This document shows positions 17,192-25,774 of a DNA stretch of 64,000 nt, piece by piece (position 1 is the first letter of the stretch; each line of letters begins with the position of its first letter). Both the position numbers and the translations under genes were made by a program. The notes below the pieces were generated by a model that did not search any database, was not told where the DNA came from, and saw nothing but the letters and a program-made list of their open reading frames with translations. Source of the DNA: Brevinema_A sp051647245 (lineage in GTDB: Bacteria; Spirochaetota; Brevinematia; Brevinematales; Brevinemataceae); the NCBI GenBank assembly GCA_051647245.1, contig JBOFDS010000011.1:124001-188000 (forward strand). Direction: 5' to 3'.

Positions 17192-17701
17192 TTAAACAAT
17201 CTGATCCAATAAACTTAATGATGGTTCCGCAGAGGAAACGGCGGTACCAAAATAGTTATACTGATCAGACATTCCACCATCGCCTGTAACAATATCCAAA
17301 ATCTGTGAAAAGATTTCGGTATGACTACTTAAGATATAGTGGTTTCTTTCAGAAGCAATGGCAATGCGATCACACATCTTTCTAATATCAAAACAAGAAT
17401 TTTTGATTAATTCTTGGTGTTCGACAGGAAGTTTGTGTAAAAACTGTGTCACTGTGAGCGTTGGATCAAATCCCAAAAGAAGAGATAATTCATCAATCTG
17501 ATCTTGACGAATTTTTTCGAGAGAATGCATCATCCCGATTAATTCTTCTTCTTTTTCGTTCAATTGATTCAAAGCCACAAAATCGACATTTTTGATTGCT
17601 TCGTATTTTTCGTCTTCAATTTCTAACATATTCATTAAGATTGAGTGCATGGAAATGAGAATGTCATTTAGCGGAACAATGATGGTTGTAATATTTTTCA
17701 T
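17192..17701 (-). CDS. flgN: FlgN-like chaperone for hook-associated proteins
   Basis: A 169-aa, all-helical protein directly upstream of flgK. FlgN binds the C-termini of FlgK and FlgL and guides them to the export gate. Helical blocks such as LNEKEEELIGMMHSLEKIRQDQI at about residues 47-70 fit the FlgN family; the C-terminus DQYNYFGTAVSSAEPSLSLLDQIV is typical of the family tail. The start at 17701 follows an AGGAGGG site; 18 upstream codons are rejected. The assignment rests on fold type and context, because FlgN proteins are poorly conserved. Confidence 0.85.
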   Translation of the reverse strand: MKNITTIIVPLNDILISMHSILMNMLEIEDEKYEAIKNVDFVALNQLNEKEEELIGMMHSLEKIRQDQIDELSLLLGFDPTLTVTQFLHKLPVEHQELIKNSCFDIRKMCDRIAIASERNHYILSSHTEIFSQILDIVTGDGGMSDQYNYFGTAVSSAEPSLSLLDQIV

Positions 17702-17895
17702 TTGATCCCTCCTAGCAGAATCCTTTTTGAGAGGTATGTACTTTTTATCTTTCACTACAAATTTTCATCTGCTAAATATAAAAGATTATTCGCAAGCTAT
17801 ATAAGGATCGGATTTTTTGAGAATTACTTTATAAAAATAAATGAAAATATTTTATCCCTACTAAAAAATTTACTAAAATAATTATGACAAAAGGA

Positions 17896-17925
17896 TTGAT
17901 AAAACGCTCTAATATGTAGTATAAT
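17896..17925 (+). promoter_or_regulatory. Promoter of rplY-pth
   Basis: TTGATA at 17896-17901 and TATAAT at 17920-17925 with an 18-bp spacer. Transcription should start near 17932, giving an untranslated leader of about 80 nt. Confidence 0.7.
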
Positions 17926-17948
17926 AAATATTAGAATGATAATCACGT

Positions 17949-17969
17949 CTTGAATTCAGGTAATTCAAG
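17949..17969 (+). promoter_or_regulatory. Hairpin in the rplY 5' leader
   Basis: CTTGAATT and AATTCAAG form a perfect 8-bp stem around a CAGGT loop, about 40 nt before the start codon. No T tract follows, so it is not an intrinsic terminator. It could be a target for feedback by L25, but there is no direct proof. Confidence 0.45.
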
Positions 17970-18011
17970 CTGGTTGTAGGTCACAGAACCGATACCCAGA
18001 GGAGGCCGATA

Positions 18012-18572
18012 ATGGCAGAAAAAAAATGGTCCACAACTCTTTTAGAGGGACAACTTCGCACATCTTTCACAAAAGGTGCAAACAAAAAATTAAGAGCAGA
18101 ATTTAAACTTCCTGCTGTTATTTATGGATCAAAGATCAAAGAAAACATCAACATCTCTATTGATTATGTTTCTTTTGAAAAAATGTTCCCAACAAACGAA
18201 AGACACATTCCTTTTACATTAAAAGTTGATGGAAAAGAGTACAAAGTAATCACTAAAGATTACAAAATTGATCCTATTTCTCGTAGATTTATGCACGTTG
18301 ATTTCTATGTGTTAGAAAAAGGACATGAATTCACAACACTTATTCCTGTTGAGTTTGAAGGAACACCTGCTGGGGTACGTGAGGGTGGTAACCTCCTTAC
18401 TTACACAAGAAAAGTTCTTATCGAAGCAACTCCAGAAAATATGCCTGCAAAAATTGTTGCAAACATTTCTGGTCTTCAACGTAAGAAAAATCTTATCGTT
18501 CGTGATTTGCAAGTTCCTGCAAACTGTAAAATCAAAACAAACCAAGGTACTGTCTTAACAGAAGTTAAGTAG
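18012..18572 (+). CDS. rplY: 50S ribosomal protein L25 (general stress protein Ctc type)
   Basis: A 186-aa protein of the long L25/Ctc type: an N-terminal 5S-rRNA-binding domain (residues about 1-95, with LPAVIYGSK and ITKDYKIDPISRRFMHVDFYVL) and a C-terminal beta domain (PVEFEGTPAGVREGGNL). It binds 5S rRNA in the large subunit. The start at 18012 follows AGGAGG. It is followed by pth at 42 bp, the common rplY-pth pair, sharing one promoter and one terminator. Confidence 0.95.
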   Translation: MAEKKWSTTLLEGQLRTSFTKGANKKLRAEFKLPAVIYGSKIKENINISIDYVSFEKMFPTNERHIPFTLKVDGKEYKVITKDYKIDPISRRFMHVDFYVLEKGHEFTTLIPVEFEGTPAGVREGGNLLTYTRKVLIEATPENMPAKIVANISGLQRKKNLIVRDLQVPANCKIKTNQGTVLTEVK

Positions 18573-18614
18573 TATTCTTATTTTCAAAATACTTAAAAAG
18601 AACAAGGGGGATTC

Positions 18615-19199
18615 GTGAAACTAGTAGTAGGATTAGGCAATCCTGGAGATCGTTTTGAAAAAACGAGACATAATTTAGGATTTTTGGTTCTTGATCACTT
18701 AGCAAAACGAAATAAAATATCTATCGATATTAAAAAGAAGAAGTCATTAATTGGCAAGATGCGCTTCAAAAATGAAAAGATCATCATTCTCAAACCCCAA
18801 ACATTTATTAATTTAAGTGGAGAAGCTGTTCTTTACATGGCTAGCTTCTTACGCATCCAACCACAAGATATCATTGTTGTATGTGACGATGCTAACTTAG
18901 ATTTCGGAAAAGTGTCCGTTCGTAAATATGGATCTTCCGGCGGTCATAACGGCATCAAATCATTGATCAAGTTTCTAAAAGCAGATAATTTTCCACGTGT
19001 TCGTCTTGGTATTGGAAGACCTCATGAATCCAAATCTATGGAATCTCATGTTTTAGGTTCTTTCTCAAAAGATGAATTAAAAAGATTAGAACCTTCTATT
19101 GATAAAGCTTGTGATTTAATCGAAGCTATTTTGGCTGGCGAAATTGATTCTCAGATAGAGAACGAAGTCTTTGTCCCTTCTGAGTTGGTCACTAGCTAA
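18615..19199 (+). CDS. pth: Peptidyl-tRNA hydrolase
   Basis: Pth frees tRNA from peptidyl-tRNA dropped by ribosomes. The 194-aa product has KLVVGLGNPGDRFEKTRHNLGF with the catalytic His at residue 20, plus KPQTFINLSGEAV, DDANLDFGKVSVRKYGSSGGHNGIKS and RLGIGRP, all family blocks. The GTG start at 18615 follows AAGGGGG. It is the second gene of the rplY-pth unit and ends at a strong terminator. Confidence 0.97.
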   Translation: MKLVVGLGNPGDRFEKTRHNLGFLVLDHLAKRNKISIDIKKKKSLIGKMRFKNEKIIILKPQTFINLSGEAVLYMASFLRIQPQDIIVVCDDANLDFGKVSVRKYGSSGGHNGIKSLIKFLKADNFPRVRLGIGRPHESKSMESHVLGSFSKDELKRLEPSIDKACDLIEAILAGEIDSQIENEVFVPSELVTS

Positions 19200-19215
19200 T
19201 AATCATTAACCAATC

Positions 19216-19244
19216 AAAAAAACCCCCTGAATCAGGGGGTTTTA
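19216..19244. terminator. Bidirectional terminator between pth and the barrel-like gene
   Basis: CCCCCTG / CAGGGGG with a 3-nt loop, flanked by an A run and a T run, lies between convergent genes at 19216-19244. Confidence 0.85.
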
Positions 19245-19257
19245 TTTATGAAGATTA

Positions 19258-19773
19258 CTATCTAGATACTTTACCAAAACGGAATTTAAATCCAGCAGCA
19301 CCAAAAATTTGCTCAGCATGAATTGCCATACCTGTGTAGATAAAAAATTCTTTTGTGATCATGAAGTTGAAACCTGTTTGGAAACCAACGTGCAAGTTAT
19401 AAGCACCTGATGTTCCATGAACTGGAAGTAATTGTAAACCCATACCTAAAGATGTATACCAATCAACACCTGAAACAAATGTAACGTGCATTGTCATCAT
19501 TGTTGCAAGTGTTCCTGTGGTTCCTCCAAAAAAGTTACCAGAACTATCAAGAGTCATACCTAAAGCAACACCTGTGGACGATGGATTCCATGCACCGAAG
19601 ATGATTTCGACAGATGGGTTAACTGTCATTTGAGCGCCACCCACTGGAAGTACGCTAGCTGAACCCGCACCAAGACCAATACCTAAAATTAAGTTACCTG
19701 GAGCATAGTTGTTAGCAGCGTGAGCTGATGTTGCAGCTGTAGCCAATACTACTAATAAAGCTAATCTTTTCAT
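19258..19773 (-). CDS. Exported beta-rich protein, probable outer-membrane or periplasmic barrel
   Basis: The 171-aa product has a clean signal peptide (MKRLALLVVLATAATSAHA, cut before ANN). The rest alternates Gly-rich and hydrophobic/aromatic strands and ends in GFKFRFGKVSR, resembling a small outer-membrane beta-barrel whose last strands carry aromatic residues. I do not recognise a named family. It has its own ribosome-binding site (AGGAG-like) and is flanked by a terminator. The call of a barrel is from composition and strand pattern only. Confidence 0.65.
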   Translation of the reverse strand: MKRLALLVVLATAATSAHAANNYAPGNLILGIGLGAGSASVLPVGGAQMTVNPSVEIIFGAWNPSSTGVALGMTLDSSGNFFGGTTGTLATMMTMHVTFVSGVDWYTSLGMGLQLLPVHGTSGAYNLHVGFQTGFNFMITKEFFIYTGMAIHAEQIFGAAGFKFRFGKVSR

Positions 19774-19810
19774 ATTTTTCTCCTATTTTTAGAAAATAAT
19801 TGTTATCGTG

Positions 19811-20080
19811 TTATTCATTTGATTGAATGAGACGTAATTTTTGTAAGCGAGGCATTTTTTTGATCGCCCTTTCTCTTTTGAGGGCATCTGAATGGGACGG
19901 ACTCTCTTCTTTATAAAGAATTTTTTTAGGGGGATAAATTTTCGTGTACTTCGCACCTTTACCTGAGAGATGTACCGCGAAACGTTGTTCTACGTTTTTT
20001 GCAATTCCCGTATACAAACTACCATTCAAGCACTCTAATATATAAACATACCATAAATCGTTTTTTTCATTATCGCTCAT
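19811..20080 (-). CDS. GIY-YIG nuclease-fold protein (YhbQ/UPF0213-like)
   Basis: An 89-aa single-domain protein with the GIY-YIG fold marks: WYVYILECLNGSLYTGIAKN holds the paired tyrosines, followed by VEQRFAVHLSGKGAKYT and the C-terminal block ALKRERAIKKMPRLQK typical of the UPF0213 group. These are presumed DNA nucleases or structure-specific DNA binders; the physiological role is unclear. It is upstream of the barrel gene with a 37-bp gap and may be cotranscribed. The length equals the usual single-domain form. Confidence 0.9.
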   Translation of the reverse strand: MSDNEKNDLWYVYILECLNGSLYTGIAKNVEQRFAVHLSGKGAKYTKIYPPKKILYKEESPSHSDALKRERAIKKMPRLQKLRLIQSNE

Positions 20081-20241
20081 AGTTATATTATAAAAAGTAT
20101 TCTATCTTTTAGCAATTTTTCACGCTGTTTAATAAATTTAATCAAAAACAAATTATTTTACCACAAAAATCTAAAGGTTTTTTTTATAATTCCGAAAATT
20201 AATTTAGGTAAAGAGGAAAACCAAACAGGTGGAGGGAAAAA

Positions 20242-21303
20242 ATGAGCGATACAACATTATCACAAGACGAATTAGATGCGATATTAACTGGGTCTTCCAT
20301 GGAAAACACAAGTAATGACGCATTAACAACAGCAGAAGAAATCAATCTTACAAAATTAGCAACAGATCTCGGTGGAAGCCGTGCTGCTGTTTTATCACAA
20401 TTGACAAATAAAAGTGTCACTTTTGATCAAGTAAATATACTTTCTGGTACCAACTCAAAACTAACAGAAGATCTTTCTGGGACAGTCGTTGGAAGTACAT
20501 CTTCGATTAACGGAGCTATTTCTGGGCCTTGGCATTTATTTGCACCGGAGTCGACAGTAGTCAAAATCACAAGTGCTATGCTCCAAAGTGAGCAGACAGA
20601 AATCACCCCAGAAGTGGTCGAAGCGTTTGGAGAAGTTCTTTCGAACTCTCTATCTTCAGACGTTACTTTCTTATCAAACACCCTTAGACAAAGTTTGAAT
20701 CCAGAAGGTGTACCAGCGGTTTCTTACAGCAATCCTATTGACTTTATTGCTCAAACAGGGATGCTTGTCAGAATTGGCTTACATTTCATGATTGATGGGG
20801 CATCATTCCCATTTTATGTTTCGCTTCCAATGCGCACAGCGAAAAGTATCGTAAAAGCAATGAATCCAGCTTCTTCAGGAGGGGCACCAATGAGTGACAC
20901 AGGTAACAACGGAAATTTCACACCAAGTAATGATTTTGGTAATAATAATTTACAAGGTGCTGTCGGCATGCAAGCTGCTCAGTTCCAACAATTTGGCTCT
21001 GCAGGAAATGTAGAAGCTCTTGATAATCTTGCGCTTCTCCTTGATGTTCCTATGAGAGTAACTGTGGAGCTCGGAAGAACAAGAATCACTATCAAAGATA
21101 TCTTAAATCTCGGTGAAGGTTCTATTATTGAGCTTGAAAAATTAGCTGGTGAACCTGTCGACGTGCTCGTCAACGATAAGTTGATTGCTTTGGGTGAGGT
21201 TGTGGTTATCGACGAGAACTTCTCTGTTCGTATTACGAAGGTCATCACTCCTATGGAAAGAATTTTCGATAGAGAAAATCTCCACGGAAAAGGTGGCGTC
21301 TAG
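20242..21303 (+). CDS. fliY: Flagellar motor switch protein FliY/FliN
   Basis: The 353-aa protein has three parts. Residues about 5-16 (LSQDELDAILTG) match the CheY-P-binding peptide at the start of FliM/FliY. The middle (about 100-215) resembles the CheC/FliM-like domain. A Gly/Asn-rich linker (about 213-245) leads to the C-terminal SpoA/FliN domain (LDNLALLLDVPMRVTVELGRTRI through FSVRITKVITP). It acts in the cytoplasmic C-ring that sets rotation direction. I could not confirm the phosphatase motif in the middle domain. It stands alone between other genes, not in a fli operon, with a GGAGGG start site. Confidence 0.88.
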   Translation: MSDTTLSQDELDAILTGSSMENTSNDALTTAEEINLTKLATDLGGSRAAVLSQLTNKSVTFDQVNILSGTNSKLTEDLSGTVVGSTSSINGAISGPWHLFAPESTVVKITSAMLQSEQTEITPEVVEAFGEVLSNSLSSDVTFLSNTLRQSLNPEGVPAVSYSNPIDFIAQTGMLVRIGLHFMIDGASFPFYVSLPMRTAKSIVKAMNPASSGGAPMSDTGNNGNFTPSNDFGNNNLQGAVGMQAAQFQQFGSAGNVEALDNLALLLDVPMRVTVELGRTRITIKDILNLGEGSIIELEKLAGEPVDVLVNDKLIALGEVVVIDENFSVRITKVITPMERIFDRENLHGKGGV

Positions 21304-21325
21304 TCCCTTTGTATTTCACAAAAAA

Positions 21326-21354
21326 AATACCCTTCTGTTTTTAAGAAGGGTATT
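21326..21354 (+). terminator. Hairpin after fliY
   Basis: An 11-bp perfect stem (AATACCCTTCT / AGAAGGGTATT) with a 7-nt loop lies 22 bp after fliY and before recF. The following T tract is weak, so some read-through into recF is likely. Confidence 0.65.
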
Positions 21355-21375
21355 TGTGTCATTAAGGATTTGCTC

Positions 21376-22416
21376 ATGTTTTTAGAAAAACTTCATGCAA
21401 TAGATTTTCGTTCTTTTGAAGATCTCTCTCTCACTGATCTACAAAAAGTCAACTGTCTCATCGGCGAGAACGGCTCAGGAAAAACCAACGCTCTCGAAGC
21501 GATTTATTTGCTTTCTTCGAACAGAGGTTTTCGTACCGGCGATAGAAAAGAATTAACCAGACGCAATGCCGATGGATTTTTCTTGCAGGGGAGCTTCGAC
21601 GGAGAATTGATAGAGCGTATGATCTCTGAAAAAAAGAAAAAACTCACCGCTTCAGGTCTTACGATCCCAGCTAATGAGCTCCGCACGTACAATCCTATTG
21701 TGGCATTCTCGCCTAATGATATCTTCCTTGCGACTGGTTCTTCCGACACGCGTCGTCGTTTTTTTGATGCGGCGATTGCGCTGAGAGACAGTGAGTACGC
21801 TGATCATCTCGCGATCTATGAGCGAGCTATTCGTCAGCGTAACGCCTCCCTCAAAAAAGATCCTGCAAACTGCGATCTTTGGAATGAGCACATCATCACA
21901 CATGGTGCAAAAATCATTGAGAAGAGACTTGCTTTTGTGAAGTTATTGATTCCACGTGTTGAAGCATTGTATCTTGAATTGGCAAAAGGCTATGCTTACC
22001 TCAAATATTTTAATAATTTCAAACTTGGTGCTAATATTGAACAATCACTCAAAGATGCTCTTGAACAAAATAAATCCGAAGATCTTCGTCGCAAGCACAC
22101 CACCAAAGGGCCTCACAGAGATGATATTTCGATCTTCATCAACGATCTCCCCGCTGACAAATCTGGTTCTCAGGGTCAAAATCGTGCCCTTGCCTTTGCT
22201 TTGAAAATTGGATCTGTGGAAATCATCGAACAGACTCTTGGAAGAAAACCTATCCTTTTGATCGACGATGCTCTGCTTGAAGTAGACAACACCAGACGCA
22301 AAAACATCTTCCAAAAACTTAACTCTTTAGATTTGCAATTATTTTTTACAGGTACAAGTCCTGAATTTTTTGATTTCATTCCTGAGGATATTCCCAAAAA
22401 GATCATTAATTTTTAA
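21376..22416 (+). CDS. recF: DNA replication and repair protein RecF
   Basis: RecF helps load RecA at gaps in single-stranded DNA. The 346-aa protein has the Walker A motif GENGSGKTN near residue 30, the signature-like SGSQGQNRALAFALK region and the Walker B ILLIDDALLEVD. The ATG at 21376 has AAGGA at 7 bp spacing; a TTG two codons upstream overlaps that site less well. It is not next to dnaA/dnaN as in many genomes; here it follows fliY. Its 3' end overlaps folC (opposite strand) by 11 bp. Confidence 0.95.
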   Translation: MFLEKLHAIDFRSFEDLSLTDLQKVNCLIGENGSGKTNALEAIYLLSSNRGFRTGDRKELTRRNADGFFLQGSFDGELIERMISEKKKKLTASGLTIPANELRTYNPIVAFSPNDIFLATGSSDTRRRFFDAAIALRDSEYADHLAIYERAIRQRNASLKKDPANCDLWNEHIITHGAKIIEKRLAFVKLLIPRVEALYLELAKGYAYLKYFNNFKLGANIEQSLKDALEQNKSEDLRRKHTTKGPHRDDISIFINDLPADKSGSQGQNRALAFALKIGSVEIIEQTLGRKPILLIDDALLEVDNTRRKNIFQKLNSLDLQLFFTGTSPEFFDFIPEDIPKKIINF

Positions 22417-23623
22417 GAGACGCGATGAGATCCTTCACCACAGGGACGCTATAAAATGACCCTGTGAAGATGTTTTTTTGATGAGGATCAAGAGGGTAAG
22501 TCTTCAAGTCCGCACAATATTCTATCTCCTCAAAATCATCTTTTAAGAGTTGGTAGAGATGCTGTCCATCTGATTTACGTTTGTGATCAAAATCAAACAC
22601 AACAACTTTTTGAAAAAGATCTTTATTACTTTTGATTTGCTGGACGACTTCATCGATTTCTTTCCCTTGTAAAAGCGTGACAAAGAGCGTTGTCTCATTC
22701 CACTTGAGATAATTTCTCAACGTATCAAAAAGATAGAAAAACGACTCACCATTATGGGACGTATCTACCAGAATATTCGCGCGCAGAAGATCTATACGAT
22801 AAGGAATATTCTCAGCGGCTACTTCTTGTATGATTTGCTTGGATAAAGGGAGAACAGTCTGGATCCCCCGAAGAGCAATGAGAAAATTCATCACGTGTGC
22901 CTTCCCAAAACGTTTCAAGGTCAGCTCTTGGCTATCAATAGAAAAGACCGAATATCCTTGTGGATTTATATGGAGATTTTGTATCTCATCCAAAGACAGA
23001 AAAATAATTTCCCCCTCTTTAACAAAAATATCCTTGACCATCGGCTCTTGCGGGAGCGAGAAGGCGGGGATATTTTTTTTGATGATACCAGCCTTGTTGT
23101 AGGCAATTTGTTCCAGGGATCCGCCAAGAAACTCCCTATGTTCAAGCTGAACCTGACCGATGAGGGAAACTTCAGGTTGGCAGAAATTGGTAGGATCAAA
23201 TCTCCCACCCACACCAACTTCCATCACCACAAATTCACAAGCTTGCTCGATAAAGTACACGATTCCAAAAAACAACATTAACTCAAAAAAATGCAATTCA
23301 TAAGGACGCAATACTTTTTCAAAACGCGTAAATAAATTCGTCAACGCTTCTTCTGAGATGAGACCTTGTTCTGTCTCTATCCTTTCACACACATCAAAAA
23401 TATGAGGCGAAGTGAACAAACCCACCTTTTTACCACTCGCCTTCAAAAACTGAAAGCTTGTGCGCGCTATCGTACCCTTACCTTTAGAACCTGTAACATG
23501 AATATACCTCAGACTATCGGGGTCAAAACCCTCTTTTTTGAGAATATTATAAACGCGGATCGGGTAGATATTTTCATCGACACGCTTTGTGAATGAATTC
23601 TGCATAATCAGATCAAGAATCAT
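22406..23623 (-). CDS. folC: Bifunctional folylpolyglutamate/dihydrofolate synthase
   Basis: FolC adds glutamate to folates, using ATP. The 405-aa protein is a Mur-ligase-type enzyme with the P-loop VTGSKGKGTIARTS near residue 45, GLFTSPHIFDVCERI and VMEVGVGGRFDPTN. The start at 23623 is chosen since GAGG lies upstream and the longer reading would run into the preceding gene's terminator hairpin. It faces recF convergently. C-terminal domain looks complete (DTSHNGESFF). Whether it acts on dihydropteroate as well is not shown. Confidence 0.92.
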   Translation of the reverse strand: MILDLIMQNSFTKRVDENIYPIRVYNILKKEGFDPDSLRYIHVTGSKGKGTIARTSFQFLKASGKKVGLFTSPHIFDVCERIETEQGLISEEALTNLFTRFEKVLRPYELHFFELMLFFGIVYFIEQACEFVVMEVGVGGRFDPTNFCQPEVSLIGQVQLEHREFLGGSLEQIAYNKAGIIKKNIPAFSLPQEPMVKDIFVKEGEIIFLSLDEIQNLHINPQGYSVFSIDSQELTLKRFGKAHVMNFLIALRGIQTVLPLSKQIIQEVAAENIPYRIDLLRANILVDTSHNGESFFYLFDTLRNYLKWNETTLFVTLLQGKEIDEVVQQIKSNKDLFQKVVVFDFDHKRKSDGQHLYQLLKDDFEEIEYCADLKTYPLDPHQKNIFTGSFYSVPVVKDLIASLKN

Positions 23624-23637
23624 AGAATACCTCAAAT

Positions 23638-23666
23638 AAAAAATACCCACATGATGGGTATTTTTT
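23638..23666 (-). terminator. Terminator after the glycosyltransferase gene
   Basis: A 12-bp stem AAAAAATACCCA / TGGGTATTTTTT with a CATGA loop touches the stop codon of the upstream minus-strand gene and separates it from folC. Confidence 0.85.
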
Positions 23667-24807
23667 ATGCTATTTGTTTAACGACAATATCGGAAATAAT
23701 TTTACTTCCATTTTGTAGGAAGTCAATCTTATCAAGTTTAACCTTGATTTGATCTAGAGAACTTGGATCATCAAGTATTCTCAAAAGCTTATAAGGCAAA
23801 CGATAAATATCCGTCGTCCAAATCACGCCTTGTTTTTTGAAAAACCGCACAACACTACGTTCAGCGGTATTTGCGGAGAAGTTAACCAAAACAGGCAATT
23901 TCATTTTGAAACATTCCAAAATCGTTGCAGGGCCACTCTTCCCAATAAAAAGATCACTCATTTTGATTAATTCTTGGATTCTCTCCACAAAGCCCAAAAC
24001 AGTAAGTTGTATAGGAGATTTACTCAACTCAAGCTCGTTTTTCAACAAGATCAAATGATCATAAAGTGTTTTATTCTTTGCACAGACAGCGATGATATTG
24101 AGTTCTTTTTTAAGCCTGATAATGCGACGGATACTTTTTTCCATCTTGCCCACACCTTGCCCACCGTCCGTCATCAAGATCGTAAAGACATCTTCACGGA
24201 TACCGTATTTTTCGTGCAATTCATGACAGTCCACCAATTCGTTATCAAAATTCTCACGCAAAGCAGGTGGCACGACCATCAATCTTTCTTCTTTATGACC
24301 CCATTTTAGCGCTTGCATTTTAGCGACATCTGAACAAACAAGCATCAAATCGCCTCTTTTATCCCAAAAAGGAAAAGTTTCAAAGGTATCTGGGTTGAGT
24401 GTAATAATAGGAAAGGAAAGTTTGAATTTTTTTTTCGCATCAACGGCGATATTTTGTGGAAAAAAGTGAGTACAAAGCACGAGATCAGGATTGATTTCTT
24501 TAAGATAATTTATAGAATTTTTCCACACGGAACGCTTTCCAAATGGCAAATATAAATGCACAACAGGAAAGAAGATTCGCCCTATAAGCTGAGTGATTTT
24601 GGTGAAAATTGGGTATTTCAACATAAAATCCCAAGATTGTTCAATATAATTATTAAACTCAAGCTCGCCAGCATCGGCAAAAAAATTACTACAAGTGATC
24701 TTAAATTGGTTTGGGTACTGCTGTTCTATCATATCTGCGATAGCAAGTGCAGGGATACGATGCCCCATCCCAGTGTTGGTGTAAGCGATAAATATGTGTT
24801 TTTTCAT
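23665..24807 (-). CDS. GT28/MGDG-synthase-like glycosyltransferase
   Basis: The 380-aa protein has the plan of MurG/monogalactosyldiacylglycerol synthases: an N-terminal acceptor domain (IAYTNTGMGHRIPALAIADMI) and a C-terminal nucleotide-sugar domain with MTDGGQGVGKM, VLGFVERIQELIKMSDLFIGKSGPATILECFKMKLPVLV. The GKSGPATILE block corresponds to the UDP-sugar site. It probably makes a glycolipid at the inner membrane; acceptor and sugar are unknown. It is not MurG, since the sequence follows the diacylglycerol glycosyltransferase pattern. It is a single-gene unit. Confidence 0.85.
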   Translation of the reverse strand: MKKHIFIAYTNTGMGHRIPALAIADMIEQQYPNQFKITCSNFFADAGELEFNNYIEQSWDFMLKYPIFTKITQLIGRIFFPVVHLYLPFGKRSVWKNSINYLKEINPDLVLCTHFFPQNIAVDAKKKFKLSFPIITLNPDTFETFPFWDKRGDLMLVCSDVAKMQALKWGHKEERLMVVPPALRENFDNELVDCHELHEKYGIREDVFTILMTDGGQGVGKMEKSIRRIIRLKKELNIIAVCAKNKTLYDHLILLKNELELSKSPIQLTVLGFVERIQELIKMSDLFIGKSGPATILECFKMKLPVLVNFSANTAERSVVRFFKKQGVIWTTDIYRLPYKLLRILDDPSSLDQIKVKLDKIDFLQNGSKIISDIVVKQIA

Positions 24808-24941
24808 ATAAAAAGAATGCCTTTATCGTATTATACGGAGTATAAAGTACTTTTCGGTTGCAGCAATGATGTAACTTTATTATTATAAAGGATTTTGAGT
24901 ATTTTTGCAAGTTACAAACCATTTTCGCACCTTTAAAATAG

Positions 24942-24972
24942 AAAAAGCCCCCTAAAACTAGGAGGCTTTTTT
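24942..24972 (-). terminator. Terminator after tsf
   Basis: AAAAAGCCCCCTA...TAGGAGGCTTTTTT forms a hairpin with one small mismatch and a T tract on the minus strand, right after the tsf stop codon. Confidence 0.8.
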
Positions 24973-24977
24973 GATTT

Positions 24978-25760
24978 TTAGAGAGAAACTCTGACGAATG
25001 CATTAATTTTTGAGGATCCGAGAAGTTCGGAAACTTTTTTGCTTTCGTCAAAAACAAAAGGTTGTTCCAAAAGAATGCTTTCAGAATAAAATTTAGCCAT
25101 CATTCCTTCAACAATTTTTGGGATCACAGCATCTGGTTTACCAGATTCTTTTGCTTTCGCTGTGTACACTTCTAATTCTCTTGCCACGATATCTTGTGGG
25201 ATATCTTCTTTATGAAGACCAAGTGGATTCATAGAAGTGATTTGCATTGCGATATTTTTCATGATTTCTTCAGAAGGTGTTCCGTCGAAGTCAATCGCAA
25301 CAACAATTTTGTTCATGTGAACATAGTGGTAAAGGTTACCTTTGATGTCTAAAATTTTCCATTCAGACAACATAACGTTCTCACCGAGTTTTGCAATAGC
25401 AGCTTTTCTTTCTTCGTCGATATTAGCTGGCAATTCTGCACCTGGAGCAACATTTGCTTCCAAGAGCATTTTTGCAGCATCGTTAGCAAACTGCTGGAAG
25501 ACGTCTGTTTTAGCAACAAAGTCTGTTTCACAATTCACACGAAGTGCGAGGAGCTTGCTTCCGATATGAGCGAAAGCAACAGTACCTTCTTTCACTTCGT
25601 TATCAGCTCTTTTGCTTGCTTTTGCAAGACCTTTTTGACGAAGGATTTTCACCGCTTCATCGATATTTCCGTTGGTTTCTTCAAGAGTACGTTTTGCATC
25701 CATCAAACCAGCGCCTGTCATTTCTTTAAGTGTTTTGATATCTTCCATAGATACGGACAT
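24978..25760 (-). CDS. tsf: Translation elongation factor Ts
   Basis: EF-Ts recycles EF-Tu by exchanging GDP for GTP. The 260-aa protein begins with the UBA-like domain (IKTLKEMTGAGLMDAKRTLEETNGN) and has the core motif CETDFVAKTDVFQQFANDAAK at about residues 76-96. AAGGAG precedes the start at 25760. It follows rpsB by 14 bp in the standard rpsB-tsf operon and ends with a terminator. Confidence 0.97.
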   Translation of the reverse strand: MSVSMEDIKTLKEMTGAGLMDAKRTLEETNGNIDEAVKILRQKGLAKASKRADNEVKEGTVAFAHIGSKLLALRVNCETDFVAKTDVFQQFANDAAKMLLEANVAPGAELPANIDEERKAAIAKLGENVMLSEWKILDIKGNLYHYVHMNKIVVAIDFDGTPSEEIMKNIAMQITSMNPLGLHKEDIPQDIVARELEVYTAKAKESGKPDAVIPKIVEGMMAKFYSESILLEQPFVFDESKKVSELLGSSKINAFVRVSL

Positions 25761-25774
25761 AGGGAGCTCCTTGC

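Larger units (their letters stand above)
17702..18011. other. 310-bp intergenic region between divergent flgN and rplY
   Basis: The stretch holds the flgN leader on one side and, on the other, the rplY promoter (17896-17925), a leader hairpin (17949-17969) and the AGGAGG ribosome-binding site at about 18000-18005. The middle (about 17790-17890) is very AT-rich. I see no ORF, tRNA or other RNA gene, and no clear sigma-28-type promoter for flgN. Confidence 0.7.

Noticed and set aside
22895..23281. 128-aa plus-strand ORF opposite folC
   Set aside because: Shadow frame of folC without any start signal.
24701..25057. 118-aa ORF spanning the tsf end and terminator
   Set aside because: It runs through the tsf terminator and into another gene; not a plausible protein.
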